This document shows, in pieces, positions 31,813 to 43,984 of a DNA stretch of 64,000 bases (positions are counted from its first letter, which is position 1; each line of letters opens with the position of its first letter). This DNA comes from Rhipicephalus microplus (lineage: Eukaryota; Arthropoda; Arachnida; Ixodida; Ixodidae). The translations under genes and the position numbers were made by a program. The stretch is taken from contig NW_027464793.1 in the NCBI RefSeq assembly GCF_043290135.1, positions 81,001 to 145,000 on the forward strand, given 5' to 3'. A model generated the notes under the pieces. That model was not told the origin of the DNA. It searched no databases and saw nothing but the letters and a program-made list of their open reading frames with translations.

Positions 31813-32990
31813 AGCAGGATTTCGAACAGGATACTCAACAATTGACCACATTCATACTATCAATCGGGTAATAGAGAAATGCTTAGAGTATAACCAACCA
31901 CTATACATAGCCTTCATAGATTACGAGAAGGCGTTTGATTCAGTAGAAATATCAGCCGTCATGCAGACACTGCGGAATCAGGGCGTAGATGAAGTATATA
32001 TAAACATTCTGGAAGAAATATACAGGGGATCAACTGCTACCATAGTGCTTCATAAAGAAAGCAACAGAATACCAATCAAGAAGGGTGTAAGGCAGGGGGA
32101 CACAATCTCCCCAATGCTATTTACTGCATGCTTACAGGAGGTTTTCAGAAGCCTATAATGGGAACAGTTAGTGATAAGAGTTAATGGAAAGTACCTTAGT
32201 AACCTACGCTTCGCCGATGACATTGCATTGCTGAGTAACTCAGGGGATGAATTGCAACTCATGATTATGGAGTTAGACAAGGAGAGCACAAGGGTGGGCT
32301 TAAAATGAATCTGCAGAAAACGAAAGTAATGTACAACAATCTCGGAAAAGAGCAGCGCTTCGAGATAGGTAATAGTGCACTTCAAGTTGTAAAAGACTAC
32401 GTCTACTTAGGGCAGGTAATAACCGTGGAGCCGAACCACGAGATTGAAGTAACTAGAAGAATAAGAATGGGGTGGAGCACATTCGGCAAACACTCTCAAA
32501 TTATGACAGGTAGATTGCCACTATCCCTCAAGAGGAAGGTATATAACAGCTGTATCTTGCCGGTACTCAGCTACGGAGCAGAAACCTGGAGACTTACAAA
32601 GAGGGTTCAGCCTAAATTGAGGACGGCGCAGCGAGCAATGGAAAGAAAAATGGTAGGTGTAAGCTTAAGAGACAAGAAGAGTGCAGAGTGGATAAGGGAA
32701 CAAACGGGGGTCAAGGATATCATAGCTGAAATCAAGAAGAAGAAATGGACATGGACTGGGCATGTAGCGCGTAGATAGGATAGCCGCTGGTCGTTAAGGG
32801 TAACTAACTGGATTCGCAGAGAAGGCAAACGGGTTAGGGGGAGACAGAAGGTTAGGTGGGCAGCTGAAATTAAGAAGTTTGCGGGTATAAATTGGCAGCA
32901 GCAAGCACAGGACCGGGTTAACTGGCGAAACATGGGAGAGGCCTTTGTCCTGCAGTGGACGTAGTCAGGCTGATGATGATGATGATGATG
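31813..32990 (+). mobile_element. RTE-type LINE, RT to 3' end, 5'-truncated
   Basis: From about 31814 the plus strand reads G-F-R-T-G-Y-S-T-I-D-H, I-A-F-I-D-Y-E-K-A-F-D-S-V (RT motif A, intact), G-V-R-Q-G-D-T-I-S-P (motif B) and L-R-F-A-D-D-I-A-L-L (motif C, 32210-32221). It continues in another frame with M-N-L-Q-K-T-K-V-M, the thumb region and a tail ending at about 32965. A short (GAT)n tail follows. Breaks are TAA at 32156-32158, an apparent 1-bp loss in an A run near 32303 that ends the frame at TGA, and TAG at 32776-32778. The catalytic motifs are intact but the endonuclease is missing. The (ATG/GAT)n tail and the W-T-G-H-V-A-R-R and R-G-R-Q-K-V-R-W motifs fit RTE/BovB-type elements. 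Confidence 0.88.
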
Positions 32991-33432
32991 AGGACAAAGG
33001 CGAACTTGTAGCAGGATGTAGAAATGTAATACAAGCAAACACAAGGTCTCGCGAGCGCATTGATGTACTGTGAGGGAGTCAGATGAAAAATAAAAGGCGT
33101 TCAAGCGCAAATACTGGTGATGAAATTGCAATGGTGTTTTGAGAAGTACTCGGGTATATAAACTACCCATTCCACAGTTGTGAGTTAAGGCCAGTTCTGT
33201 CGACTATATTTTTCTCTGGTTTGGGTTCACGTGTTACCAAATTAACCATGATTCAATGGCAATTACCTAGACCAGTGGTACTCCTATATATACTTTCGAT
33301 TGCTCAATTCAGGGAACATCGAGATTTCTATGAAATTCGCAAGATAAAAAAAATTACGAAGACGTAGGACCCTAATGCATCCCCAATGGCGATTATAAAA
33401 TGGCTTCCAGTGTTTGAAGATTATCATAATAT
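32991..33432. other. Unassigned DNA
   Basis: No feature supported. Confidence 0.4.
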
Positions 33433-33640
33433 TTGGTGTGTGACGCCCAAAAAAACACTATATCCTTGAGACAGAAGCTGCAGTGGTGGGCTCCGAAAAC
33501 GTCGACCCCCTGGGGTTTATTAAAGTATACCCAAATCTATGTATACCGACCGGCCTCTAACATTTCTCATTCATAGAAATACGGCTGCCCCGTACTAGAT
33601 TCGATCCTGTGACCTTTTAGTCGGAAGACCCTATATGTTC
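33433..33640 (-). mobile_element. Old Ruka-like SINE
   Basis: On the minus strand this follows the full SINE from the B-box (reverse complement of ATTCGATCCTG) through the GTGCACGTTAAAGAACCCC-equivalent region to a worn tail. It is strongly diverged but keeps the GCAGTGGTGGGCTCCGA block and spacing. No clear target duplication. Confidence 0.65.
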
Positions 33641-35689
33641 TGTCAGCCAAAAGGTCGCAAGATCGGTAGTGTAGTGGGTATATCCACTAGACTTCCAAGG
33701 CATGTGATGTTTGGGGAATACATATTGACGCTACATATGTCGCGCGCAACAGGTTGAACGCCCTGTGTAACACCCAACTAGTCCGGACGTAAACAATGCC
33801 GCATACCGCGAAGTGGGTAGCTACAGCAACATTCAATGCGTCACGTAACATCCTTGGCAAATGTCATGTTACCAATACGCCGTAGGTCAGGTTTCGTTAG
33901 AGCCTTTCAGCGTGCCGTGGCAGTGACGCAAGCCACGGCACAGCACCTGCTGAGCAGCCTATACGTGCCCACATATCGGTTCAATAGAAGGGGGCACCGC
34001 GAGAGGGACGACAACGACCTCGGAAGGTGAAGCTGCGTAATATATAAATAAAAAAGCAAGGTAAGAAAGACGGCAGGATGGCATGGACAGAGATAGCGCC
34101 TTACAAGTGCGCCGCACTCTTGCATTGTCCGACGCCCCGGGTCATGCCGAACAGACTAGGAGGAGGAGAAACGGAGGAAGACATCAGAGATCTAGCGGCC
34201 TCTTTGTGGCAACCGCCGTAGGTGCGCTACCAGACCTCAGAGTGACCGAAAAACGACCTTTACTTCTTTCGTTATTTTTTTATTATTTAATTTATCTCTA
34301 TTGGTATCAGTGAAACAAAAAAGAAAAACCCCAGTCCGAATCTACCAACTTTTCCTCTTGTCTTCAAGTCGATGTGATAGCAGCGATCCCGGGCGTTATG
34401 TGCAATACGACTTTTCAAGTCGCCCGGAGCGTCTTATTGAGAGCACAATTAAAGAAAAAAGAATTATTCCAGGGTACCATCTTGTCTCAAAACTTGACGA
34501 ATGTGATAAAGAGGAAACCAGTATAATGCGGGGTCCGATTTCGAACTGCTCTCTCTCTGTCTTTTTCTTTTGTCTCTACATGCCAAACAAGTTAAGTCAT
34601 ATTCTTAACTTTACGTTCATTCTTCCATCTTCTTCCTCGCTGATGTGGCAACAAAGAAAACGTTCAGTAAAGCGGCTCTCTAGTTATAAGACACGTAAAC
34701 TGCTGCCTCCTCTTTTGTCCTCCGTTCCAAGTCGCGCTCGCTCTGCGCACTCGCTCACCGCTATCAATCGTATGGTTCGTATAGAGAGGAGCCGCCTGTA
34801 GTAGTACGCAAAAGAAGGTACACCCATAATGGGCTGGGCGACCGGCGCTAAGCTTTCAGGATGCCACGAAAAGTAATAATAAAAAAGAAGGACCTTCAAA
34901 GAGCAGATAGGCGCTATATAAACTATTGCGTGCGCGTTATCGTCTCTGGAAACAATAAGACGACTAGAGAAGAAAAAAATGACGTAAAGAAATAAAGATG
35001 AAGCATGCACGTAACGCGTAAAAAGGGACGCCCTCCTCTAAACCACACCGACTTAGCTTTCTCGAACAAGAGCTTCTCCGCATTTCGATGGCCGTCAAAA
35101 TCGCGAAACAGGTTTCTCGATTTGACGTAAAAGAAAAGGCGGCCCGGTTTTATTCTGTCCACTATCGCTCTTCCATTCTCTCCTTCGTTTTTCTTTGCAA
35201 TCGTTGCGGGTGCTCAATCTCGGTTTCTTTGGGAGGCTTAACTCTGACGTAGTCTTCGTTTTAGACTCCCTCGCTTTGGATTTTTTTTTTTACTGCCTTA
35301 GACAATTCCATTTGCTCTATCTTTCGAAAGAAACAAAGAAAGAAAGAACGCAAGAGGCGGATTTGCGTCCACGGCGTCGTTTGGTGCCGGTTACTGTTTT
35401 CTTCTCACGCACCGGATAAAGAAGCAGCCCGAAGAAGTGGTCGCGCGGCGTGTCTTTTAACGGCCACTTTGGGGTTGTCGCGTGCTCCTCCGCGACTATC
35501 ACGACGCCCTCGGGCTGCGAGACAGGTCGCCGGCGGTGGCTATTGTTGATCCCGTGCGGGACTCGCCAGTCGACATTCCCGGAAAGGTCGTCGCGGTTAA
35601 GGGAGGCCTCTGCACCTCGATAAATGCATAGGGGATGTTCAAGAGAACGGAGGTAAGTAAGCTGTGATTTGGTAATTTCGGCCCAGCGC
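33641..35689. other. Unassigned DNA
   Basis: No gene recognised. The open frames of up to 166 codons (34301-34801) carry no domain. Confidence 0.4.
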
Positions 35690-35840
35690 AAACGCTACGC
35701 TAACGACCGAGGGAGAGAGAGAAGGGCAAAGGAAAGGCAGGGAGGTTAGACAGGTTACGCCCGGTTTGACAATAGGCTTGACAGCCCTACAGGACAGCAG
35801 GGGAAAAGCAGAAGGAAAAGAAAGAAAGAAAGAGAGGACA
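35690..35840 (-). mobile_element. LINE 3' UTR fragment
   Basis: Minus-strand sequence contains CAAACCGGGCGTAACCTGTC, then TAACCTCCCTGCCTTTCC and a CTCTCTCTCC run. This matches the 3' UTR of the LINE at 25562-26300. No coding part is left. Confidence 0.6.
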
Positions 35841-36074
35841 AATAATACACATAGCACGCGTTGAACCATTCACTACGCATATACAGAAGTTCAAAAACAG
35901 TGAGCTGTCACAGAGTTACGGTTTGACTTCGACTGTCTTATATAAAGTATACTTCAATCCATGACGCTAATGTAAAGTCGCAAGAACTGGCTCCTAGGTA
36001 CAACGGTGGTAAACACACAGCTTGAAAATAAAACGTTTATTTTGCATGACCTGTTCTCAGTCTTGTGCTAGCGC
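35841..36074. other. Unassigned DNA
   Basis: No feature supported. Confidence 0.4.
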
Positions 36075-36275
36075 CGACCCTAAGGTCGCAGGATCGAATC
36101 CCGGCTGCGGCGGTGGATGTCGATGAATCGCTATAAAGGCAAAAGGCTAAAGGGGTGCGCACATAGATTTATAAATGCACGATAACATATCCCAGGTAGT
36201 CTTAATTTTCGGAGTCCATTGTTACACGGCGTCCCTCCTAATCATAATAATGCTTTCAGACATAAAACCCGAACA
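36075..36275 (+). mobile_element. Old Ruka-like SINE
   Basis: Contains B-box AGGATCGAATCCCGGCTGCG, then a worn GTGCGCACATA...CCCAGGTAGTC...TTTTCGGAGTCC and CGGCGTCCCTCCTAATCAT, in the same order as in the full SINE at 19239. Highly diverged, so an old insertion. Confidence 0.7.
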
Positions 36276-36599
36276 TTTATGTCTTGTACTAACCATAAAA
36301 CAGGGTTGGTATACGCGTTTTGTATAACGTAAGGTGTCATGAGCTATCAGCCGATTTTAGCGGCGATGTCATCCGCCGGGCCACCGCCACCAATGTCTCC
36401 CGCAGTGGTCGCCGCTGTCCCGCATACAGTGAGACAGAAATACGGGGTTCAAGCCAGAATCAAACCACGCCATTATTCGTGACAATCATGTATTCTATCA
36501 AAGATTCATACAATTGTCTGAAAATGCGATATAAAAACTAAGGAAGCTTCGGCCTGGCGGCGCCGAGTCCGAAGGAACAGGTGAGTTAGGCCTCAATTT

Positions 36600-36945
36600 T
36601 CATTTTTCTTTCTGTTTTTGCATACTCTTTTTTGACTTCCATTTTTATTTATTCCTTGCTCTCCACTTCTTTTTCCCTCAGTCTTTCTATCGTTCTTTCT
36701 CTATGTCTATATTTCTCGCTTATTCTTTATCCCGACATCTTTCTCTCTGTTACATTAAGATCTTTTTCTTCCCTTTTTGTTCTCTCTGTCTTCCTCTATA
36801 TTTATACATCATTTTGTGTATGTGCGTGTGCTTGTTTTCATCTTGTTCTATCCCTTTCTTTTTCTGTCCCTTTCTATCTTTTCTCTTTCCTAGCGTTGTT
36901 TCTTTCTCTGCCCTTCTCTTTTCTTCTCTCTGAGCTCGTTATCTC
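36600..36945. repeat. Pyrimidine-rich low-complexity tract
   Basis: About 340 bp strongly enriched in T and C (CTTTCT, TTCTCT units). The 144-codon plus frame across it is a leucine/serine/phenylalanine-rich by-product. Confidence 0.8.
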
Positions 36946-39686
36946 GGCTATACAAGTCATTGTACCCCACACAGGGCAAATCGGCTCACGTGTACTGAGT
37001 TCGAAGCAGAAGACGAAAAAGAGCACGAATATGGCGCGCGTGAAAGCCGAGTTGGTACGTTCATGACGATGACACTTTCTGTCCACGTCTGACGGAGTTT
37101 CTACTAGCACAAACAGCTCCGCTGTTGAGATCCCATACTGAAGCGTTATGTCGGGCACGGAGTCAAGTTGGCAGCGTTACGAAGGTGCCGAATCTCGCCA
37201 TCCGTCACACAGGGCGACCTGCTTATATCGATTCGGTGATTTAAAGAAATACCCACCGATAACAACACCCTTAGGCGTACTTGATCATCATTAACCACGG
37301 CATCAACAAAGGCCTGAAGTCACGTTGATGCACGAAGTGCTTACGAAAGCGTATAGTGGATGCTTCCCAACGTACGTTTAGGATCACGAGACGCAACCGA
37401 CATTACACAGGATGCGAATGTGTGCACATTGAAAAGCAAGACTCTTTGCGCTGTAGTTGCAGTAGCCGCCCTGAGAGAGCTTAGAACGGACTCTAAACAG
37501 ACAGCTGTTTCAGCAATAGTTGTGACTTCGCTGCGTGGTCTGTGGGGGCCAGGAGTTTCTTTTGAACATGCAGTTGATCCCGAGAAACCAATCTGTCAAG
37601 AGACTGCACACCCTTATGAGATCCTCCAAATTGTATACAGGCTATTTGTCAGAGGTTTTTACATTGCAATTTAAATAATTCCACTGTACTCAGCCAAAAG
37701 ATCTGAAAGCAGCTTTGCGAATTTCTGTGGTGTGAATAACGTTTTCGTTTGGTACAAATAATAACTAAAAGTTTCTCCATTGAAAATGGTAAGTCATGCT
37801 GCGTATTCACTGGCTCCTCCATTTGCTCACTAGGCAACGAAAAAAAAAAACGCATTGTGGGACGCCCTCAGTACGTGCTTCCGTAAATGCACCAAGAACA
37901 GCAAAACCAGTTGAACGCGCTTTTAGAGGATATAGGAAAATTACGCGCTTAATTTCCTTAACTGAGATAAAACACTGTACTGAAATTTGTTCTTTTTCCT
38001 TCACGGACTTTTGCACACCGATTGGCAGCCTCTACTGAGCACGAGATGGCAGCATTTGTAAGCACCGTTAAGCGCATTCTCGGACCAGTTTCTAAAACAC
38101 TGCACTGAAGAAAATACTCTTTTTATTAGGAAAAGAAAAACAAATGAATTTTCTTGTCCATATCAGAGTCATAATTTAAAACAGTGCTTTGAACTATATC
38201 TGACGCATTTGCAACGACTCAGAAGTATGAAACGTCGAAAGGTCGACCTAACAGAGCTTTGCTTTTTCTTTTTCATTTAGCGTCCTCCAGACATTCGTTC
38301 CGTTAAGCCCTGGCCTCTTTAAGCCAGTACCGAGAAAGAAGACGATTAGCGCATCTTCAAGAAACGGCTTAAAGATACGTCGCAAAGCGAGGTGCAGAGC
38401 TTACATCCGCATCGTCGCATTCGAAATCAATTAGGCGAAGCGCTACGGCGAATGGAATCTATACTCGCCATTGAATTACTGTTCCTCAAGGCCCGAGTGT
38501 CGGCCCGCGGATAAGCGGTCGCGCCAAACTCAGACTGCAAAAAGAAGAGATACCAACCGCAACACAGCCAGCTTATGCCATCGAGAATGTCGCTGGCTTT
38601 AATATATTCTGAACGTGGCCTATATTTGAAGCCAGCGTCAAAGGGCAACATTTGTTCTATTTGAGCCTAGTTTCAGTCTCCAATCCGCGAAAGTGTCTAG
38701 CGGAACCCTCCCCTGCTGAATCATTATGAACGCAGTATCGGCAGACTCTTTTAGACTTTTTGTTTCTTCGAGGCATTTTGTATCGAATTTTACGAGTACG
38801 CTGTATTTCGTTTCCTTCTCGTGTTTACGAACAATATCACCCGTTACGTTATGAAGGTTGTAAATGAATGAAATAGACATATTCGGCCACAACCGCTAGT
38901 AAACGAGCATGACAAGGTGGCGGTAAATCTTGGCAGCGTAAGTACAAAATAAAACAACGACGATTGTTACGACTATTATTGTTACATACGCCAATGACGT
39001 AAAAATGGAGGGCGAAAAAATCTGCGGGAGGCTTTAAAGGTGTTCAATGTTTAGTTGTTGTCACATTGCACAGTTTTGGACAAACAGGTGTAAAAAAATC
39101 AACTTATTTCGAAATTACAATGCCACCCCAACGGTCTTAGACGGATAATTGGCTGACAAATCAAATATCCCGCGAGATCAGAGTGACCACCTTCGAACGA
39201 TGCGCAGAGTTTTGTGCGAAGAATTTTTTTTTCAGGTAATGCACTCTTCATAAATATAAACATGTAGGTTGCCCGAGAGAGTGAAGGCAACTCAAGAGTA
39301 CAAGGCACACGTAATCATTAAACAAACAAACAAAAAAACCTCTTAGACCTGTATAAAGGCTGTACTCTATACAGATTAATACTATACTCTTGAGAAGCGT
39401 ATATCGAGAGAAAAATTACAATTTTCTTTGTTGAACACTACTCACGAAAAGTGCTTCAAAACGGGCCGAGGATACCTCCCCGTTCAAAGCTGAAGGACAA
39501 GTTCAGTCCACTACATTCACAAAACTGGCAGTATCACGTTGCAAAACGTGATTCCGGTCCTGGGCAACATTGCATCCTCAAAGCATCAGTAAGCCTGTGT
39601 ACTAAATTTCATACTTGTTTGTGTCACTCCTGGTGAGCTGAATCTACATATCATCCATGCCTAGTGAAACGTGAAAGCAGCGAGAC
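36946..39686. other. Unassigned DNA
   Basis: No gene recognised. Frames of up to 104 codons (37360-37674) have no recognised domain. The sequence is mildly AT-rich. Confidence 0.4.
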
Positions 39687-40059
39687 AGAAGAAGCAGAAG
39701 CAGCAGCAGCAGAAGCAGAAGCAGAAGCAGAAGCAGAAGCAGAAGCAGAAGAAGCAGAAGAAAAAGAAAAAGAAGAAGAAAAAGAAGAAGAAGAAAAAGA
39801 AGAAAAAGAAAAAGAAGAAGAAAAAGAAAAAGAAGAAAAAGAAAAGGAAGAAGAAAAAGAGGAAGAAGAAGAAGAAGAAGCAGAAGCAGAAGAAGAAGAA
39901 GCAGAAGCAGAAGCAGAAGAAGAAGAAGAAGAAGAAGAAGAAGCAGAAGAAGAAGAAGAAGAAGAAGAAGAAGAAGAAGAAGAAGAAGAAGAAGAAGAAG
40001 AAGAAGAAGAAGAAGAAGAAGAAGAAGAAGAAGAAGAAGAAGAAGAAGAAGAAGAAGAA
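39687..40059 (+). repeat. (GAA)n / (GCA-GAA)n tract, left part
   Basis: About 370 bp that is almost entirely purine on the plus strand. It begins with mixed GAAGCA units, passes through GAAAAA variants and ends as pure (GAA)n. It encodes poly-Glu, poly-Lys or poly-Arg in all frames, so the long frames here are not genes. Confidence 0.95.
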
Positions 40060-40153
40060 TTGATATGTGGGGTTTAACGTCCCAAAACCACTATATGATT
40101 ATGAGAGACGCCGTAGTGGAGGGCTCCGGAAATTTAGACCACCTGGGGTTCTT
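40060..40153 (-). mobile_element. Ruka-like SINE 3' part inside the (GAA)n tract
   Basis: Plus strand starts TTGATATGTGGGGTTTAACG and continues CCGTAGTGGAGGGCTCCGG to ACCACCTGGGGTTCTTTA. This is the reverse complement of the SINE's 3' portion; the tRNA head is missing. Its 3' end joins the left repeat block and its truncated 5' end joins the right block. Confidence 0.9.
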
Positions 40154-40312
40154 TAGAAGAAGAAAAGAAAAAGAAGAAAAGAAGAAGAAGAAGAAGAAGA
40201 AGAAGAAGAAGAAGAAGAAGAAGAAGAAGAAGAAGAAGAAGAAGAAGAAGAAGAAGAAGAAGAAGAAGAAGAAGAAGAAGAAGAAGAAAAAGAAGAAGAA
40301 GAAAAGAAGAAT
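40154..40312 (+). repeat. (GAA)n tract, right part
   Basis: About 160 bp of GAA/GAAAA units directly after the SINE fragment. Confidence 0.95.
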
Positions 40313-40936
40313 GAAAGCTCAACGAAACGAAAACGTGCCTGTATACATATGGAGTGGCAACACAGATTACCAAACTGTCCCAAACTGAGATGTCAGCATG
40401 CTTTGTGATTTAGGTTAGTCAGGCGTCTACTTTAGTCCCTGACTTAAGATTTAAATTGGTGATGTCACGACAAGTTGGATATTTTGAAATTTAGACTACT
40501 TTCTCAATGCCTGCTTCTCAGCAGTCCGGCGTGCCAGGACCGCGGCCACATCTAGTGAGGTCCCCGACGAGGCACTTCATCTGGTACTGTAACGGAGCTC
40601 GTCCACAAGGGGCTGGTTTTCCTAACAACCACCCTCTAAATATCAGAATAATAAATGATTACCACCACTATTACCACCTCAGAAATCACAACTTTGCGTG
40701 AGAAAATTAAATACATGACTGGCTTTTGGTCGTGTAGACTTGTTGGGAAGTACAGTGTGTAACCATGAGATGAACTAAAAAAAAATTGTACGTGGAATTC
40801 ATTCTTGATGATGTTTTGCATGTCGCATGGCTGTCGTGCGAGTGTTCAGTATATGTAAGGTAAAAAAATAAACAGCAGTATGTTAGGACCTGTATCTTCT
40901 CTTCTGTCTTCTCCTGTTTGTTCTGCTGCTTATTGC
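40313..40936. other. Unassigned DNA
   Basis: No feature supported. Confidence 0.4.
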
Positions 40937-41072
40937 TTGATATGTGGGGTTTAACGTCCCAAAACCATCATATGATTATGAGAGACGCCGTAGCTGACGG
41001 ATCCGGAAATTTCAACCACCTTGTGTTCTTTAACGTGCACCCAAATCTGAGCACACGGGCCTACAACATTTG
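40937..41072 (-). mobile_element. Ruka-like SINE, 5'-truncated
   Basis: Plus strand begins TTGATATGTGGGGTTTAACG and continues GACGCCGTAGCTGACGGATC to GTGCACCCAAATCTGAGCAC and GGGCCTAC. This is the reverse complement of the SINE body without its tRNA head. Confidence 0.9.
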
Positions 41073-41824
41073 TTTTGCTGCTAAGAAATGCAATCATTGT
41101 ATGCGAACACGCCAATCCTACACTCGTCTAATGCCATATGGCTACTCTCTGCGTGCGCGCCTGTCACGGCCACAGTTCAGGCACATTAGGCATCGCTATG
41201 AATGTGAATTGGAGAGCGATACAAGAAAGCATTAATATTACGCATAATCAACACTCAGAGGAAACGGATAAAAGAGCCGGACAAATGATTGTTGTTAATT
41301 GTTCTTTTAATTACCTAGAAGCACATTCTCACGGATGAGGTGCCAGTGGCGCATAACTTCTGCAACGGCGTGAACGGGCAAGCCACTTGCCAAACAGTGA
41401 TGCCGCACATCCCTGCGGATGTAACGTCTTCGGAAGGGGAACGCGCTGCACAATAGGGCGTACATGTATGCATGCGAGCCGGCGAACGGACTCAAGCGAG
41501 CGCATGGCATGGGCGGCAGTCACGACATCGCTAATGGAATTGGCCTCCCGGAAGGCCAAGCTCCCGCCCATCGCGCACCGCGGCGGAGCCAGCTTTGCAG
41601 GTGAACGAGAAAGACCGTAGTGCGGAGAAGCCGATTTAACAGAGCTGCCCGCATTTCCGCCAGAAAAGGAAGGGCAAGGAAGCCCAAGACGCACTTTCGC
41701 CGCTTTTAGGTGACGCGACCGTAGCGTGGCAGTCTAGTTTCTTTATGAAGCAGTTCCAGTAGAGTACTTCCTGTTTTCAAATATTGAGAAAAAAGTGTTT
41801 AAAACACGAAACTGGCGCGCAAGT
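41073..41824. other. Unassigned DNA
   Basis: No gene recognised. It is GC-rich around 41340-41700, and the frames have no domain. Confidence 0.4.
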
Positions 41825-42324
41825 CAAAGGGCCACTAAAGGAAAAAAAAATGATCCGCTTTAGAGTGATAAAACATACACTGAAAGCACTAATTTCAAGT
41901 ATTTCATCATCGTAGGTACATTGAAACGCGAGAAAATTAAGATAAAAGCTTTATTTCTAAAGTTCGCGCTGATATGTCCGCGTGTGAGGTGATGGCTTTC
42001 AGAGTGTACTTTTCATATTTTGGCGACATTGGCTCAACAACATTTTCTCAACCTCAGTATGTGAATTCAATGGCTCCCTGAAAATGAGTTCACTTCTTTT
42101 TCTTATTACAAAATATGCGTAAGACCTATAAGATGCCGTCAAAGTGCATGAAGTCATGGCGTTTAGTGCGGTAACTACCACGTGGCGTCACTACCCACTT
42201 TTTCTCATCAGATGCTATTTAGCTTACCGAGCGTCTCATCGCGGTAGGCGTGGTAATTGCGGAATTGTGAATGAGCTATTTATATTATGACAAAAAGCGT
42301 CTGTCTCTTCAGTATTCCTTTAAG
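41825..42324. mobile_element. MITE-like element, AAAGGGCCACT family relative
   Basis: The left end CAAAGGGCCACTAAAGG and the right end CTTCAGTATTCCTTTAAG are imperfect inverted repeats (about 13-14 of 18 positions match by eye). The AT-rich interior has no coding capacity. Its left terminus matches that of 26791-27242 over 11 bp (AAAGGGCCACT). Confidence 0.55.
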
Positions 42325-42765
42325 AGTAATGTTGAATGCACGTGATATCGGAGTACAGTTTACTTAGTATGAGATAAAGACCAACAAAGTGCCAGAATCA
42401 TTAATGAAAATATTTGAACGAGTTCAATTCAAGACCCAACGGTTTTCTTGTGAATAGGAATAGCTGGGATGGTTGCGGCACCTGACGCTGAAATTCTCAA
42501 CCACGCACCCTTTTCGACGTGGCTCCCGTGATTCCTTTCGGCAACGCATGCGACGAAACACAAATTTAACAAAATGCATTCACCAGAGAACACCGTAACT
42601 GTAAAAACTTTTATGAGGTTCACATGCACATTTCATACTTTTTTATATTCCTTTCTTTTTTTACCTCTCATCTTAAATCTTTTAGCACCCTTCCCCGACC
42701 CTATACAGAGTGTGCTTGCGCATGCTCCTCTAGCCCGGCCGTGCTTGAGCGATAAGGTTTCGTCT
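42325..42765. other. Unassigned DNA
   Basis: No feature supported. Confidence 0.4.
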
Positions 42766-42870
42766 GCTCACATTTGGGTGCACGTCAAAGAACCCCTGGT
42801 GGTCGAAATTTCAAGAGACCTCCACGTGTCTCGTGGATTTGGGACGTTAAATCTCGCATATCAATCAATA
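42766..42870 (+). mobile_element. Ruka-like SINE, 5'-truncated
   Basis: Contains GCTCACATTTGGGTGCACGT, CAAAGAACCCCTGGTGGTCG, TTGGGACGTTAAATCTCGCA and a TATCAATCAATA tail. This is the SINE body and tail; an internal stretch that includes the ATCATATGGTGG block is missing. Confidence 0.85.
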
Positions 42871-43984
42871 AATATTAAGATTGCCTCCTTTTTTCTTGCC
42901 TGCATAGTGCTTACAGCATAAATATGACAACGTAAACCACACACGCATAAGGAACGCACGTAACTGAGTCATTTAACTGAGACAGTGAATAAGTACAATT
43001 TTTTTGTTATAACAGTGGGTAGGCAAGCTTGCCGGACAACATTTGCCTAGTGTTTTTCACTTTGCGCACGCATATATAGGCACGATCAGGCCAGGTAACT
43101 GCCTTTCATCTTTCACGAACGTTACGCGCGCTCTACAGAAAACACCAAGCCTGCGTTCACTGATTGAGACATAAAGGCGTAGCCCGAAACTTTTCTTTCT
43201 TTTGGGAGGGGCAAAGTCCGATTCCTGTCAATGTATTTGCTTTCATCTGCATGCATGTGCGGGCAAACACACGTGCGAAATGTAAATCATTTAGGGGTGC
43301 AGCACGAATTTCTCAAACCTCCCCGCCTGGCGACGCCAATGTCGTGCAGGTTGTGGCTTTCGTCGATACCTCGCTGTATGCACAGTTCGGCGGCTGCAGT
43401 GGTAAACATGCACGCAATACTGCGATCCAGGAAACTCAATCATTTCATCTCTTGGCAGACAAGACGGGAAGCAACACATACGTCTTTCGCAGGGTGATGA
43501 CTGCCACTCCCCTTAAATATTTGCCTTCGACGTTCGAAAGAATTCAGTAAACAAGTTCCACCGTGTACGCGTACGCAATGTCGTGCGGCAGAATTCACGA
43601 AGCGTGGGTGTGTCACATCGTTTCACAAACATTTTCACAATAACATGGAGTCTAATCGTAGCAGACAAGTGTGCCAAGTCACTGCTTTCGCCCCGTTGAA
43701 ACGCAAGCAAACGCTACCCTATTCTAGCAAAACAAGCGTGGCCGTGATAGTGCTTAACTTAAAATCTTCGTAACTGTTCTGGCAGCCATTAGACCGACTC
43801 CAGGAGAACGAAGTTTTTTGTCACGAGCAAATATATATTGTGTTCGCCAGCTCACAGTACATGGGTCACTTGCGGAAGCAGTCTACAGATACGACTGAAT
43901 ACACAGCCTTATACATCTAGGCTTTTGCTTTCCGTAGCCAGCACACACCTCCCTGCCGACGATATTGGCCTGCTCAGACCTAAC
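42871..43984. other. Unassigned DNA
   Basis: About 43175-43330 (GGCGTAGCCCGAAA..., TTGGGAGGGGCAAAG) resembles a dispersed tick repeat, but I cannot set its limits. No gene is seen. Confidence 0.35.

Noticed and set aside
36632..37066. 144-codon leucine/phenylalanine-rich frame resembling a membrane protein
   Set aside because: It follows a pyrimidine-rich low-complexity tract, and the hydrophobic composition is a by-product of TTT/CTT/TCT codons.
39664..40077. Poly-glutamate and poly-lysine frames
   Set aside because: They are translations of a (GAA)n microsatellite, not protein genes.
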